The translations under genes were made by a program, and so were the position numbers. Source: a virus. From it: a stretch of 34,258 bases of DNA. The notes under the pieces were generated by a model. The model did not search any database. It worked only from the letters and a program-made list of their open reading frames with translations, and had not been told where the DNA came from. Below, one piece after another: positions 28,183 to 34,258 of this stretch; position 1 is the first letter of the stretch; the number at the start of each line of letters is the position of its first letter. The stretch spans positions 1 through 34,258 of IMG/VR virus record IMGVR_UViG_3300037108_000067. One strand, written 5' to 3'.

Positions 28183-28995
28183 ATGAAATACCTGATAATT
28201 CCAGATGTTCATAATCGTTGGGAGAAAGCCGAAGAACTGATAAAGAAGGTTCCAGCCGACAAGATTATATTTCTTGGCGACTTCTTTGATGATTTTAATG
28301 ATACACCACAAGACATTGCGGAGACTGCCGGTTGGTTTCACGATTCTGTGAACAAGCCGGACAGAATTCATATCTGCGGCAACCACGACCTTCATTATTG
28401 GTTCAAGGACAATAAATTCTTGCAATGCTCAGGCTATGAACAGTATAAATCCATAACTATCAATGACTTCGTTACTAAGGAGGATTGGGAAAAGCTGGTT
28501 TTCCACTACGTTCTTGATGGACAGTTTCTACTAAGTCATGGTGGTGTTGCTCCCTTCTGGCTAAATCCTCACAACTTCAATCCTATGGAGATTAGTGAGT
28601 ATAACCTGAACTTCGTGGATAACAGGCTAAAAAGGGAATCCATTGAAGCGAAGAAACAATTCTATCGTAATCAGGTTCACTGGTTTGGAATGCCGGGGCA
28701 CTCACGGTCCTACAACGCTCCATTCTATGGTGGCATAACTTGGTTGGATTGGAACAAAGAGTTTCATCCTATTCGTGGTATCCATCAGATAGTTGGACAT
28801 ACGCCTAACTATAACCTTAGTTGGACCATTGTAAAAGATGGTGAAACCAGCCCTTTGTGGCAACTACCGTTGGACGTAATCGGAAGTCCTATACTGACAG
28901 ACAAAAGTTCATTCAACGTTTGTCTGGACTCTCAGCCGGGCTCTAGGTATTACGCCGTTTATGAAGATAAGCGGTTAATCATCAAATTAGTATAA
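28183..28995 (+). CDS. calcineurin-like phosphoesterase, 270 aa
   Basis: All motifs are present in order: IPDVHNRW (7-14), FLGDFFDDF (about 35-43), CGNHDLHYW (about 68-76), LSHGGVAP (about 124-131) and IVGHTPNY (about 206-213). It resembles the PPP-type phosphatases of phages (lambda NinI-like, or Pnkp partner phosphatases). It could remove phosphates from proteins or RNA ends. Followed by a terminator. Confidence 0.85.
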   Translation: MKYLIIPDVHNRWEKAEELIKKVPADKIIFLGDFFDDFNDTPQDIAETAGWFHDSVNKPDRIHICGNHDLHYWFKDNKFLQCSGYEQYKSITINDFVTKEDWEKLVFHYVLDGQFLLSHGGVAPFWLNPHNFNPMEISEYNLNFVDNRLKRESIEAKKQFYRNQVHWFGMPGHSRSYNAPFYGGITWLDWNKEFHPIRGIHQIVGHTPNYNLSWTIVKDGETSPLWQLPLDVIGSPILTDKSSFNVCLDSQPGSRYYAVYEDKRLIIKLV

Positions 28996-28999
28996 TGAG

Positions 29000-29026
29000 C
29001 CCGTGGTGATTAGCACCACGGGTTTC
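29000..29026 (+). terminator. rho-independent terminator
   Basis: A perfect 9-bp stem CCCGTGGTG/CACCACGGG with loop ATTAG, followed by TTTCT, right after the phosphoesterase stop. Confidence 0.85.
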
Positions 29027-29033
29027 TATTTAT
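29026..29033 (+). promoter_or_regulatory. CTATTTAT start-proximal motif
   Basis: CTATTTAT immediately after the terminator stem, then GGCT and ATG at 29038; the spacing favours this ATG over the one at 29032, which lies inside the motif. Confidence 0.5.
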
Positions 29034-29037
29034 GGCT

Positions 29038-29655
29038 ATGAAAAACTGGAAATACCGCAATGAAGCTGAATCAGAGTCGGGTGAAGAGCCAAAAGTTTTC
29101 ACCATTGAGAAACCAAATTCAGAAGTAGCCCCACAAGGCAACAAAATCTACTTCTATTCAGATGTTTCAAAAGACAGCATTCTTACGTTAAACAGACAAA
29201 TAGATGAATTGACAAAGCAAATGAAGATTGTTCAATTCACATACAATTTACCAGAACCACCAGCTATTGAAATTCATCTTTGTAGTGATGGCGGTGATGT
29301 ATTTGCTGCTATGGCTTCTGTTGATAAAATTATGGATAATCCTGTTCCGGTCGATACCTACTGCGAAGGATTAGTAGCCTCTGCTGCAACCTTACTGTCG
29401 TCCGTAGGGCGTAAACGATATATCACAAAAAGTTCTTGTATGTTATTACATCAAATATCGGGAGAATTTTGGGGGAGTTATGCTGAACTAAAAGATGAAC
29501 ATGCTAATTTTGGACTAACAATGGAACTTTTAAAAAATATATATTTAAAACGGACAAAATTTAAACCAAAAGAATTAGATGAATTATTAAAGCACGATTT
29601 ATACATGGACGCATCCAAGTGTTTAAAATCGGGGTTGGTTGATTTTATTATTTAG
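29038..29655 (+). CDS. ClpP-like serine protease, 205 aa
   Basis: ClpP fold: EIHLCSDGGDVFAAM, nucleophile Ser in GLVASAATLLSS, His in MLLHQISGEFWG and an Asp near HDLYMDASKCLKSGLVD. Phage ClpP-like enzymes process head proteins or degrade host proteins. The start is set by the CTATTTAT motif. The last 16 bases or so read as SGLVDFII, and the final third is much more AT-rich than the first part. The GIY-YIG gene overlaps its 3' end by 33 bases. Confidence 0.8.
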   Translation: MKNWKYRNEAESESGEEPKVFTIEKPNSEVAPQGNKIYFYSDVSKDSILTLNRQIDELTKQMKIVQFTYNLPEPPAIEIHLCSDGGDVFAAMASVDKIMDNPVPVDTYCEGLVASAATLLSSVGRKRYITKSSCMLLHQISGEFWGSYAELKDEHANFGLTMELLKNIYLKRTKFKPKELDELLKHDLYMDASKCLKSGLVDFII

Positions 29656-30411
29656 TATTATCCATTTTTTATAAGAAGGTAATATTCCTCTAATCAATTT
29701 TCTTACTACTCTGGCATCAAATTGGTTATTTTTGTAAAATTCATTACGGGTACCAACAAAAATATAACCTGTTTCAATATTTTTAAAAATGTATATAGTA
29801 TAATCATAATTTTGATTTTTTGCTCCAGTTCTTGAATATCTAAGAATTTCTTTTGTTTTATCATTATGATGTTTTCCATAAAAATGATTTTTGGAACCCA
29901 TCATACTTAATCCTATTCTTTCTTTTCTTTCTTTAGGAATTTTTATTCCGTATAAAGGGTTTTCAATACCTTTTTTATGTATTTTTCCCTTTTGACTATT
30001 ACTTATCTTTTTTCTTATTTCTGGCGTCATAACTACTCTACCAGCAATAAAAGATGTGTTATAGCATTTTTCAGGTTCCATTTTACAAATATTTAAATAT
30101 TTTTGTTCTACCAGCAACAAATCTTTTTCATTTACCCTTTCCATCAAAATAAAATCAAAATTATTTTCTCCATATTTATTCCATGACCTTAACAAATGGT
30201 CATTATGATGTACATTTCTTACAAAATCACTTTTATGTCTTATCCATCTTTTGTAGATATTTTTAGCGCTTCCAATATAGTATTTTTCATTAACCCCATT
30301 TACTATTTTGTATATTCCGCTTATTTTTGTGGTATCGTTCTCTAGCCTTTTTTCGTTCTTTATCGGCGTGTTTCCAATAAGACCGCATTCGGTATTGTCT
30401 ATTTCGTTCAT
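29623..30411 (-). CDS. GIY-YIG homing endonuclease, 262 aa
   Basis: KISGIYKIVNGVNEKYYIGS is the catalytic core, with R in KRWIRHKSD and E in LLVEQKYLN. NUMOD3-like repeats follow (GIENPLYGIKIPKERKE; GSKNHFYGKHHNDKTKE). The DNA coding KISGIY is identical to that at 24642-24676, but the ATG used there is replaced by ACC-ACA, so the start is further upstream, 40 bases into the MGRK gene. The 3' end overlaps the ClpP gene. Confidence 0.8.
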   Translation of the reverse strand: MNEIDNTECGLIGNTPIKNEKRLENDTTKISGIYKIVNGVNEKYYIGSAKNIYKRWIRHKSDFVRNVHHNDHLLRSWNKYGENNFDFILMERVNEKDLLLVEQKYLNICKMEPEKCYNTSFIAGRVVMTPEIRKKISNSQKGKIHKKGIENPLYGIKIPKERKERIGLSMMGSKNHFYGKHHNDKTKEILRYSRTGAKNQNYDYTIYIFKNIETGYIFVGTRNEFYKNNQFDARVVRKLIRGILPSYKKWIILNNKINQPRF

Positions 30412-30451
30412 TTAGAAATTCCTCAGTTCTATTTAATTGTTTTCTTCCCAT
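30290..30451 (-). CDS. MGRK-family small basic protein (ORF1 of GIY-YIG cassette), 53 aa
   Basis: MGRKQLNRTEEFLNERNRQ, then RMRSYWKHADKERKKARERY, ending NKRNIQNSKWG. Fourth member of the family; the C-terminal NKRNIQN is shared with the protein at 24642. Forty of its codons are also read by the nuclease in the +1 frame. Confidence 0.7.
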   Translation of the reverse strand: MGRKQLNRTEEFLNERNRQYRMRSYWKHADKERKKARERYHKNKRNIQNSKWG

Positions 30452-30455
30452 AACA

Positions 30456-30464
30456 ATAAATATA
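30456..30464 (-). promoter_or_regulatory. TATATTTAT start-proximal motif
   Basis: TATATTTAT, 4 bases (TGTT), ATG at 30451, minus strand. Confidence 0.5.
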
Positions 30465-30522
30465 ACGTCAAAATAGATTATTACAAAAAACCTTACAAAA
30501 AATCACTTTTCAAAAGTATATT

Positions 30523-30530
30523 CTATTTAT
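30523..30530 (+). promoter_or_regulatory. CTATTTAT start-proximal motif
   Basis: CTATTTAT, 4 bases (TAGT), ATG at 30535, plus strand; divergent from the motif at 30456. Confidence 0.5.
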
Positions 30531-30534
30531 TAGT

Positions 30535-31068
30535 ATGATCAAATTGAAATCACTGTTAGAAGAAATAGGAAAGATAGAAGTACCGGAAGAACCCGGCACT
30601 GTTTCTATTCCATCTAACCATCTTCGTTTGTATCATTACACAAACATAGACCCTGAAATTATAAAGAAAGAAGGATTGTTACTATCCAAAGCAAAAGGAC
30701 ATACTTATGGAGAACCTGATGCTGTGTGGGCATCATTAGAACAACCATCACGCTACAAACTATATGTAGAATTTTCGATGGCCATAGATGACCGACGATT
30801 TGCTGGTATTGGATTAAGGCCCGATGCAAGTAGAGGGGTTGAATGGTATAAAGGAAGAGGTAGTAACTTCGCCATATTCGGAGATGTTAAGCCATCAGAA
30901 ATCATAGCTGTTCATGAACCTTGGCATCATACCTATAGATATATGGTAGAAGACAAAGATTTAGTAAGTGAGGTTCTATCTGGAAAATTTGATGACCTAT
31001 TAAAAGGGAATCATCCAAATGAAGCAAAAGCAATTCTCGCCATAAAACATAACTTCGGCACCAAGTAG
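30535..31068 (+). CDS. ADP-ribosyltransferase-like protein, 177 aa
   Basis: LRLYHYTNIDPEIIKKEGLL then EPDAVWASLEQPSRYKLYVE: an HYT motif followed by a GL turn and a hydrophobic strand is typical of ART-superfamily (KptA/DarT/RNA-phosphotransferase-like) folds. No clear catalytic Glu is certain. The N-terminus MIKLKSLLEEIGK is a segment common at the start of phage proteins. Could be a toxin, a virion protein or an RNA-repair enzyme. Confidence 0.45.
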   Translation: MIKLKSLLEEIGKIEVPEEPGTVSIPSNHLRLYHYTNIDPEIIKKEGLLLSKAKGHTYGEPDAVWASLEQPSRYKLYVEFSMAIDDRRFAGIGLRPDASRGVEWYKGRGSNFAIFGDVKPSEIIAVHEPWHHTYRYMVEDKDLVSEVLSGKFDDLLKGNHPNEAKAILAIKHNFGTK

Positions 31069-31087
31069 GTTTTTTATATTTTCGGAG

Positions 31088-31115
31088 TTGACATTTACAC
31101 CACCCGTGGTATAAT
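31088..31115 (+). promoter_or_regulatory. sigma70-type promoter with leader
   Basis: TTGACA (31088-31093), 16-base spacer, TATAAT (31110-31115). Unlike the others it has a leader of about 60 bases before ATG 31179, with TAGGA 6 bases before the ATG. Confidence 0.8.
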
Positions 31116-31178
31116 GTTCCCCGTTAGTCAAACTATAACAAAAGCATAAAACATATGAGATAGAACAATAGGAATAAT

Positions 31179-31838
31179 ATGAGCATCATTAACAGATTAC
31201 AAGTATTAAAGTTGAACAGCGCTTGGCAGGCTGTGGGGCAATCCACCGTAGGCAAGGCGTTGGTGGACTTAGCCGCAGGCAAATCCGCCTTGGCACTTGA
31301 TATCGAATACGAAAAGGACGAGAACGGCAATTACATCCTAGACGAAAACGGATGGCCAAGTGGAAAGTCGTGGCCAAGACCTGTCGAATGGGCAGAATGG
31401 ATTACGTTACCATGTCGTCCATTCGATGATGTGATTCATTACGGCAATGGACTCAAGACAATGAGAGCACCTACCGTGATTATTGCTAAGAACTTTGCGA
31501 AGATGCCTAAGAAGAGTTTCAAGGGCAAGCCTTCCAAGGATGCTATCTGGATTCGTGACGGTGGTATTGACCAATACACGGGTAAGAGATTACGCCGTGA
31601 CGAAGCCACCATTGACCACATTCTCCCTCAGTCAAGGGGTGGTCAACACACTTGGGAAAACTTGGCTTTGACGGCCAAGGAATTGAACTCAAGGAAGGGT
31701 AACAGGCTAAACAGTGAAATTGGTTACAAGTTGATTAGGGAACCAAGGGCTCCAAGACCAATTCCTTTATCTCACCTAATCCGTGAGATTAAGCACGTTG
31801 ACTGGACGCTTTACCTTCCTCACCTAGCCGAAAACTAG
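31179..31838 (+). CDS. HNH endonuclease family protein, 219 aa
   Basis: The C-terminal half has DQYTGKRLRRDEATIDHILP, then SRGGQHTWENLALTAKELNS and RKGNRL: a complete HNH (DH ... N ... H-type) fold. The N-terminal part (VLKLNSAWQAVGQSTVGKAL) is typical of a widespread bacterial and phage HNH family, not of homing enzymes. Its base composition matches neighbouring phage genes and it has its own promoter and terminator. Confidence 0.8.
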   Translation: MSIINRLQVLKLNSAWQAVGQSTVGKALVDLAAGKSALALDIEYEKDENGNYILDENGWPSGKSWPRPVEWAEWITLPCRPFDDVIHYGNGLKTMRAPTVIIAKNFAKMPKKSFKGKPSKDAIWIRDGGIDQYTGKRLRRDEATIDHILPQSRGGQHTWENLALTAKELNSRKGNRLNSEIGYKLIREPRAPRPIPLSHLIREIKHVDWTLYLPHLAEN

Positions 31839-31840
31839 GA

Positions 31841-31857
31841 CTGCTATCACATAGCAG
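31841..31857 (+). repeat. hairpin CTGCTAT/ATAGCAG
   Basis: A perfect 7-bp stem with a 3-base loop directly after the HNH stop; no T-run, so it may stabilise the mRNA end or act with the terminator downstream. Confidence 0.6.
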
Positions 31858-31869
31858 ATAATTAAACAA

Positions 31870-31900
31870 GAAAGCCTCGTGTGAACGGGGCTTTCCTTTT
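31870..31900 (+). terminator. rho-independent terminator
   Basis: GAAAGCCTCG (31870-31879) pairs with CGGGGCTTTC (31886-31895), one G-T pair, loop TGTGAA, followed by CTTTT. Confidence 0.85.
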
Positions 31901-31914
31901 GCGCTTCAATAGTT

Positions 31915-32100
31915 ATGGAACAAATGAGAAAATCAAAAAAGAGAATAGTAGATGTAAGGGAGGACGAAGTGACCGTAATTCAAATAGAAGTAGATAGACA
32001 CTTCATTGACTTCTACAAAAAAGAGACAGGCCGAAGCCGCGTAAGCAGCAAGGGCCTGTCCCAATTCATTCAGAATCTCGTTGAGATTCACAAACGTTAA
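31915..32100 (+). CDS. small basic protein, possible ribbon-helix-helix, 61 aa
   Basis: MEQMRKSKKRIVDVREDEVT then VIQIEVDRHFIDFYKKETGR and LSQFIQNLVEIHK: a strand followed by two helices, like small DNA-binding RHH proteins. It converges on the vWA gene with a 4-base overlap of stops. Function unknown. Confidence 0.55.
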   Translation: MEQMRKSKKRIVDVREDEVTVIQIEVDRHFIDFYKKETGRSRVSSKGLSQFIQNLVEIHKR

Positions 32101-32822
32101 GCCTTCTTCGTTGGCTGCTTGGCACCCTTCTTAGGGTTGACTGTTACATTTACGCTTGCGTTGGCACTACCATCATTGTCTGGAGTGAAAGCAAACTTCA
32201 CGCTACCGGCAGAACCGGCAGGAGCAGCGGCACAGGCACTACGATAACTCGTAACACCCCTTGAAAGAGTATCAAACGCATAAGCTGTGCCATCTGAGTC
32301 AGCTTCATAATCAAGAGTTGTGCCCTTCGTATAACCGATACTATGACCTACTGCCCAAGAGTCTTGGTTAGCGCCGATGTAAGCAAAATCCCAATTGAAC
32401 TGTTCACGTTGGGTCTTGATTCTATCAGCAACATTCTGTTGATTGAACTTGTGACTAGAGTTTTCTTCGCCGTCTGTGATGGTTACAACCAAAACCTTTT
32501 CAGGTCGGTCTTCTTCCTTCATGGCAGATAGGCGAGCACCAATGTTGTCAATGGTTGTGCCCATAGCGTCATAAAGAGCAGTCATGTTCCTTGGAACATA
32601 GTTGTTTCGGTCAAGTTGTGGGACGGTATTCAGGTCAATGTCTTCAAACATTGGTTCATAAACATCGTCAAATTTGTAAGCAAAAACACGGACTTCACCG
32701 AGTTTTGCAGCCTGTTGTATCTTGATGAATGAGTTAAATCCACCAATCATGTCTTCTCTGATAGAGGCCATTGAACCAGAACGGTCAATGACGAATATAA
32801 TATATGTAAGTCCACTTTTCAT
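32097..32822 (-). CDS. von Willebrand factor A domain protein, 241 aa
   Basis: The MIDAS motif is complete: VIDRSGSMASI (DxSxS, residues about 11-21), T in RNMTALYDAMG, and VTITDGEENSS (D). It binds a divalent ion and a partner protein. A Gly/Ala/Thr-rich tail follows (SAGSVKFAFTPDNDGSANAS) and ends basic (KKGAKQPTKKA). In phages such proteins may be structural or TerY-like. Start ATG 32822; a GTG 6 bases earlier would also fit the leaderless promoter. Confidence 0.8.
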   Translation of the reverse strand: MKSGLTYIIFVIDRSGSMASIREDMIGGFNSFIKIQQAAKLGEVRVFAYKFDDVYEPMFEDIDLNTVPQLDRNNYVPRNMTALYDAMGTTIDNIGARLSAMKEEDRPEKVLVVTITDGEENSSHKFNQQNVADRIKTQREQFNWDFAYIGANQDSWAVGHSIGYTKGTTLDYEADSDGTAYAFDTLSRGVTSYRSACAAAPAGSAGSVKFAFTPDNDGSANASVNVTVNPKKGAKQPTKKA

Positions 32823-32830
32823 AAGCACGG

Positions 32831-32858
32831 ATTATACCACCTTGTCGTAAAATGTCAA
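32831..32858 (-). promoter_or_regulatory. sigma70-type promoter of the vWA gene
   Basis: TTGACA (32853-32858), 16-base spacer, TATAAT (32831-32836), 8 bases, ATG at 32822. The TAA stop of the dehydratase gene is formed by the bases of the -10 box. Confidence 0.75.
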
Positions 32859-34046
32859 ATCAGAAGTTATCATTTTATCAACCAGTCCTTCAAAGCTAGT
32901 TTTTGGTGCCCACCCCAATTCATTACGAATTTTGCTTGAGTCAGCACGAAGAACATCAACTTCTGCTGGGCGATAAAACTTGGGGTTTACTTTTACCAAA
33001 ACACAATCACTGGATGAAAGTGCCATTGGACCTGATTCATACCAGAAGTGTTCATCAACACCTGTGCCACTCCATGAACCTTTTATTCCTACCAAACTAA
33101 ATGCAATTTCAATAAATTCACGTATGGTATGTTTCTCTCCACTACCCACGACGTAATCTTTAATACGAGCGGCTTCCCATTCAGTCATTTGTTTTTTATT
33201 CATTTCTTCGTTGTAGAGTTCATACCACTCTTCGAAATGTTCTTTATTCAATTCTTTATTGTATTTCTCTTGGTTTAACATTCTCCACACCGAATCTACT
33301 ATATCTTCCGCATCTGACCAGTCGCGTTGGGCGCAAATATTCCCCAATTCAATTGGAATTATTGGATTATTATTATCATGATAATGAACAATACCGTTGA
33401 ATATTCTAGCAACGCCTTTAGTAATTTTTCTTGTTACAAATTCTTCACCACGCCTTGGCCCTTCGTGATTAAAAATCCATCCCTGTACAGCATAGAGGCC
33501 ATATGACTCTCTATAAACTTTGATTAATTGTCGTGCAGCAGCTTTGGATGCACCGTATGGACTTCGTGGTTTTTCCGGGTGTTTTTCATCCTGTGGTTCA
33601 TAAGCAATGTTGCCAAACTCTTCGGATGAGCCTGCGTTGTAGAACCTACATGATGGCTTGATCCTCTTAATAGCCTCCAAACAATCAAGAACGGCAGTAG
33701 AATTACACTCCCACGTTTGACGAGCGAAGTCCCAAGACGACGCGACGAAACTCTGAGCCGCGAAATTAATGAAGTAATCGGGTTTGGCATATTCAATGAT
33801 TTTGTATATAGAATGGGAATCGGTTAAATCAAAATTCACCAGTTGAAATCTTGGTTCGTTTTCAAGATGGCTGATGTTAATATGATTCTCTACGCTAAGC
33901 CGTCTGGCACCGCCTACAACCGATATGTAAGGATTTTCACGCAAAAGATAATCACACATTATTGAACCATCCTGACCCGAAACTCCGGATATAAATACTA
34001 CAATACCATCCAGTCTTTTAATATCAGATATATTATTTATTTTCAT
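32832..34046 (-). CDS. GDP-mannose 4,6-dehydratase-like enzyme, 404 aa
   Basis: The Rossmann glycine motif GVSGQDGSIMCDYLL (about 18-32), NFAAQSFV, the catalytic YxxxK in SPYGASKAAARQLI and AGSSEEFG match GDP-mannose 4,6-dehydratase, which makes GDP-4-keto-6-deoxymannose for cell-surface sugars. It is longer than usual (about 340-375): residues about 255-290 form an extra charged, AT-rich segment (KELNKEHFEEWYELYNEEM) before VGSGEKHTIREFIEIA. It may let the phage alter host or virion glycans. Confidence 0.85.
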   Translation of the reverse strand: MKINNISDIKRLDGIVVFISGVSGQDGSIMCDYLLRENPYISVVGGARRLSVENHINISHLENEPRFQLVNFDLTDSHSIYKIIEYAKPDYFINFAAQSFVASSWDFARQTWECNSTAVLDCLEAIKRIKPSCRFYNAGSSEEFGNIAYEPQDEKHPEKPRSPYGASKAAARQLIKVYRESYGLYAVQGWIFNHEGPRRGEEFVTRKITKGVARIFNGIVHYHDNNNPIIPIELGNICAQRDWSDAEDIVDSVWRMLNQEKYNKELNKEHFEEWYELYNEEMNKKQMTEWEAARIKDYVVGSGEKHTIREFIEIAFSLVGIKGSWSGTGVDEHFWYESGPMALSSSDCVLVKVNPKFYRPAEVDVLRADSSKIRNELGWAPKTSFEGLVDKMITSDLTFYDKVV

Positions 34047-34116
34047 AACTTTTTACTTCATACAACCTATCCCATTGTTCATCATATCTCAAAAATAACG
34101 ATGGGCCAATATTTTT
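34033..34116 (-). other. open frame after an in-frame stop, possible gene tail or small gene
   Basis: In the same frame as the partial gene to the right, after its TAA, the DNA reads on as KNIGPSLFLRYDEQW then RLYEVKSYENK to a second stop that overlaps the dehydratase start. No ATG/GTG/TTG start is visible. The reading looks coding-like but this is uncertain. Confidence 0.25.
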
Positions 34117-34128
34117 TATTATAATGAG

Positions 34129-34258
34129 TTAATCATTACGTTCACCAAACAAAGAATCTAACCAAGCATTTACCGAACGTTTGTTGTATTCCACAAGGTT
34201 CCAATAATTTGTTTTTTGCAATCCGATGGTTTTTCCATGCCATGCAAAGTGCAACTTA
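34129..34258 (-). CDS. C-terminal fragment of an unidentified protein
   Basis: Only the last 43 residues are in the window: FAWHGKTIGLQKTNYWNLVE then YNKRSVNAWLDSLFGERND. The gene continues past the right edge. Not recognised; its position before the dehydratase hints at a sugar-related gene, but nothing shows that. Confidence 0.45.
   Translation of the reverse strand, partial: KLHFAWHGKTIGLQKTNYWNLVEYNKRSVNAWLDSLFGERND

Noticed and set aside
1-34258. CRISPR arrays or insertion sequences
   Set aside because: No regularly spaced repeats and no transposase reading frame were seen.

Overview
This window is a piece of a large, AT-rich tailed-phage (Caudoviricetes) genome. The evidence is about 65 short, tightly packed and overlapping genes of phage type (ClpP-like protease, GroES-like co-chaperonin, ThyX, ATP-dependent DNA ligase with a WGR-like N-terminus, Rnl5-type RNA ligase with a polynucleotide kinase, DEDD exonuclease, DUF3307, DUF4343-type ATP-grasp), a tRNA cluster, and a heavy load of homing endonucleases. 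No capsid, tail or terminase gene is recognisable, so this is an accessory/metabolic region. The host is probably a proteobacterium-like Gram-negative: early promoters fit TTGACA/TATAAT, and one inserted element looks like an integron gene cassette.

Layout. 1-20100: mostly leftward (minus-strand) operons of small unknown proteins, two nucleotidyltransferase-like proteins (one with a GatB/YqeY tail), ASCH, P-loop kinase, metallophosphoesterase, exonuclease, DNA ligase, methyltransferase, ThyX, ATP-grasp, an AAA+ ATPase and exported proteins. 20850-22140: rightward tRNA cluster (two Gly, Ile-UAU, a CAU tRNA, Leu, and a CAA tRNA) with extra hairpins in several tRNAs and two small genes between them. 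22200-32100: rightward genes (RNA ligase, deoxyribosyltransferase-like, kinase, GroES-like, phosphatase, ClpP-like, ADP-ribosyltransferase-like, HNH). 32097-34258: leftward vWA protein, GDP-mannose 4,6-dehydratase-like enzyme and the end of one more gene.

Eight apparently free-standing homing-type endonucleases of several folds (HNH x3, LAGLIDADG, GIY-YIG x2, Vsr-like, PD-(D/E)XK) are scattered through the 34 kb, plus a broken remnant. Four of them (HNH, LAGLIDADG, two GIY-YIG) are preceded by the same kind of 51-53-residue basic protein beginning MGRK, and a fifth by a ribbon-helix-helix protein; in all five pairs the nuclease starts inside the small gene in the +1 frame. This shared two-gene arrangement is the strongest candidate for an undescribed system.

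Two signal classes recur. One is a sigma70-type promoter, usually GGGCTTGACT with 16 bases to TATAAT, with the start codon mostly only 6-9 bases after the -10 box, which implies leaderless or nearly leaderless mRNAs. The other is (C/T)TA(T/C)(T/C)TTAT usually 4 bases before ATG, seen in front of endonuclease cassettes and a few other genes. A 303-bp GC-rich element with an attC-like palindrome sits exactly between the -35 and -10 boxes of one promoter; removing it restores the 16-base spacer.

The RNA ligase, kinase and odd tRNAs (one tRNA-Leu has a 40-base anticodon loop) suggest a module for tRNA supply and repair, possibly against host anticodon nucleases; that function is inference.
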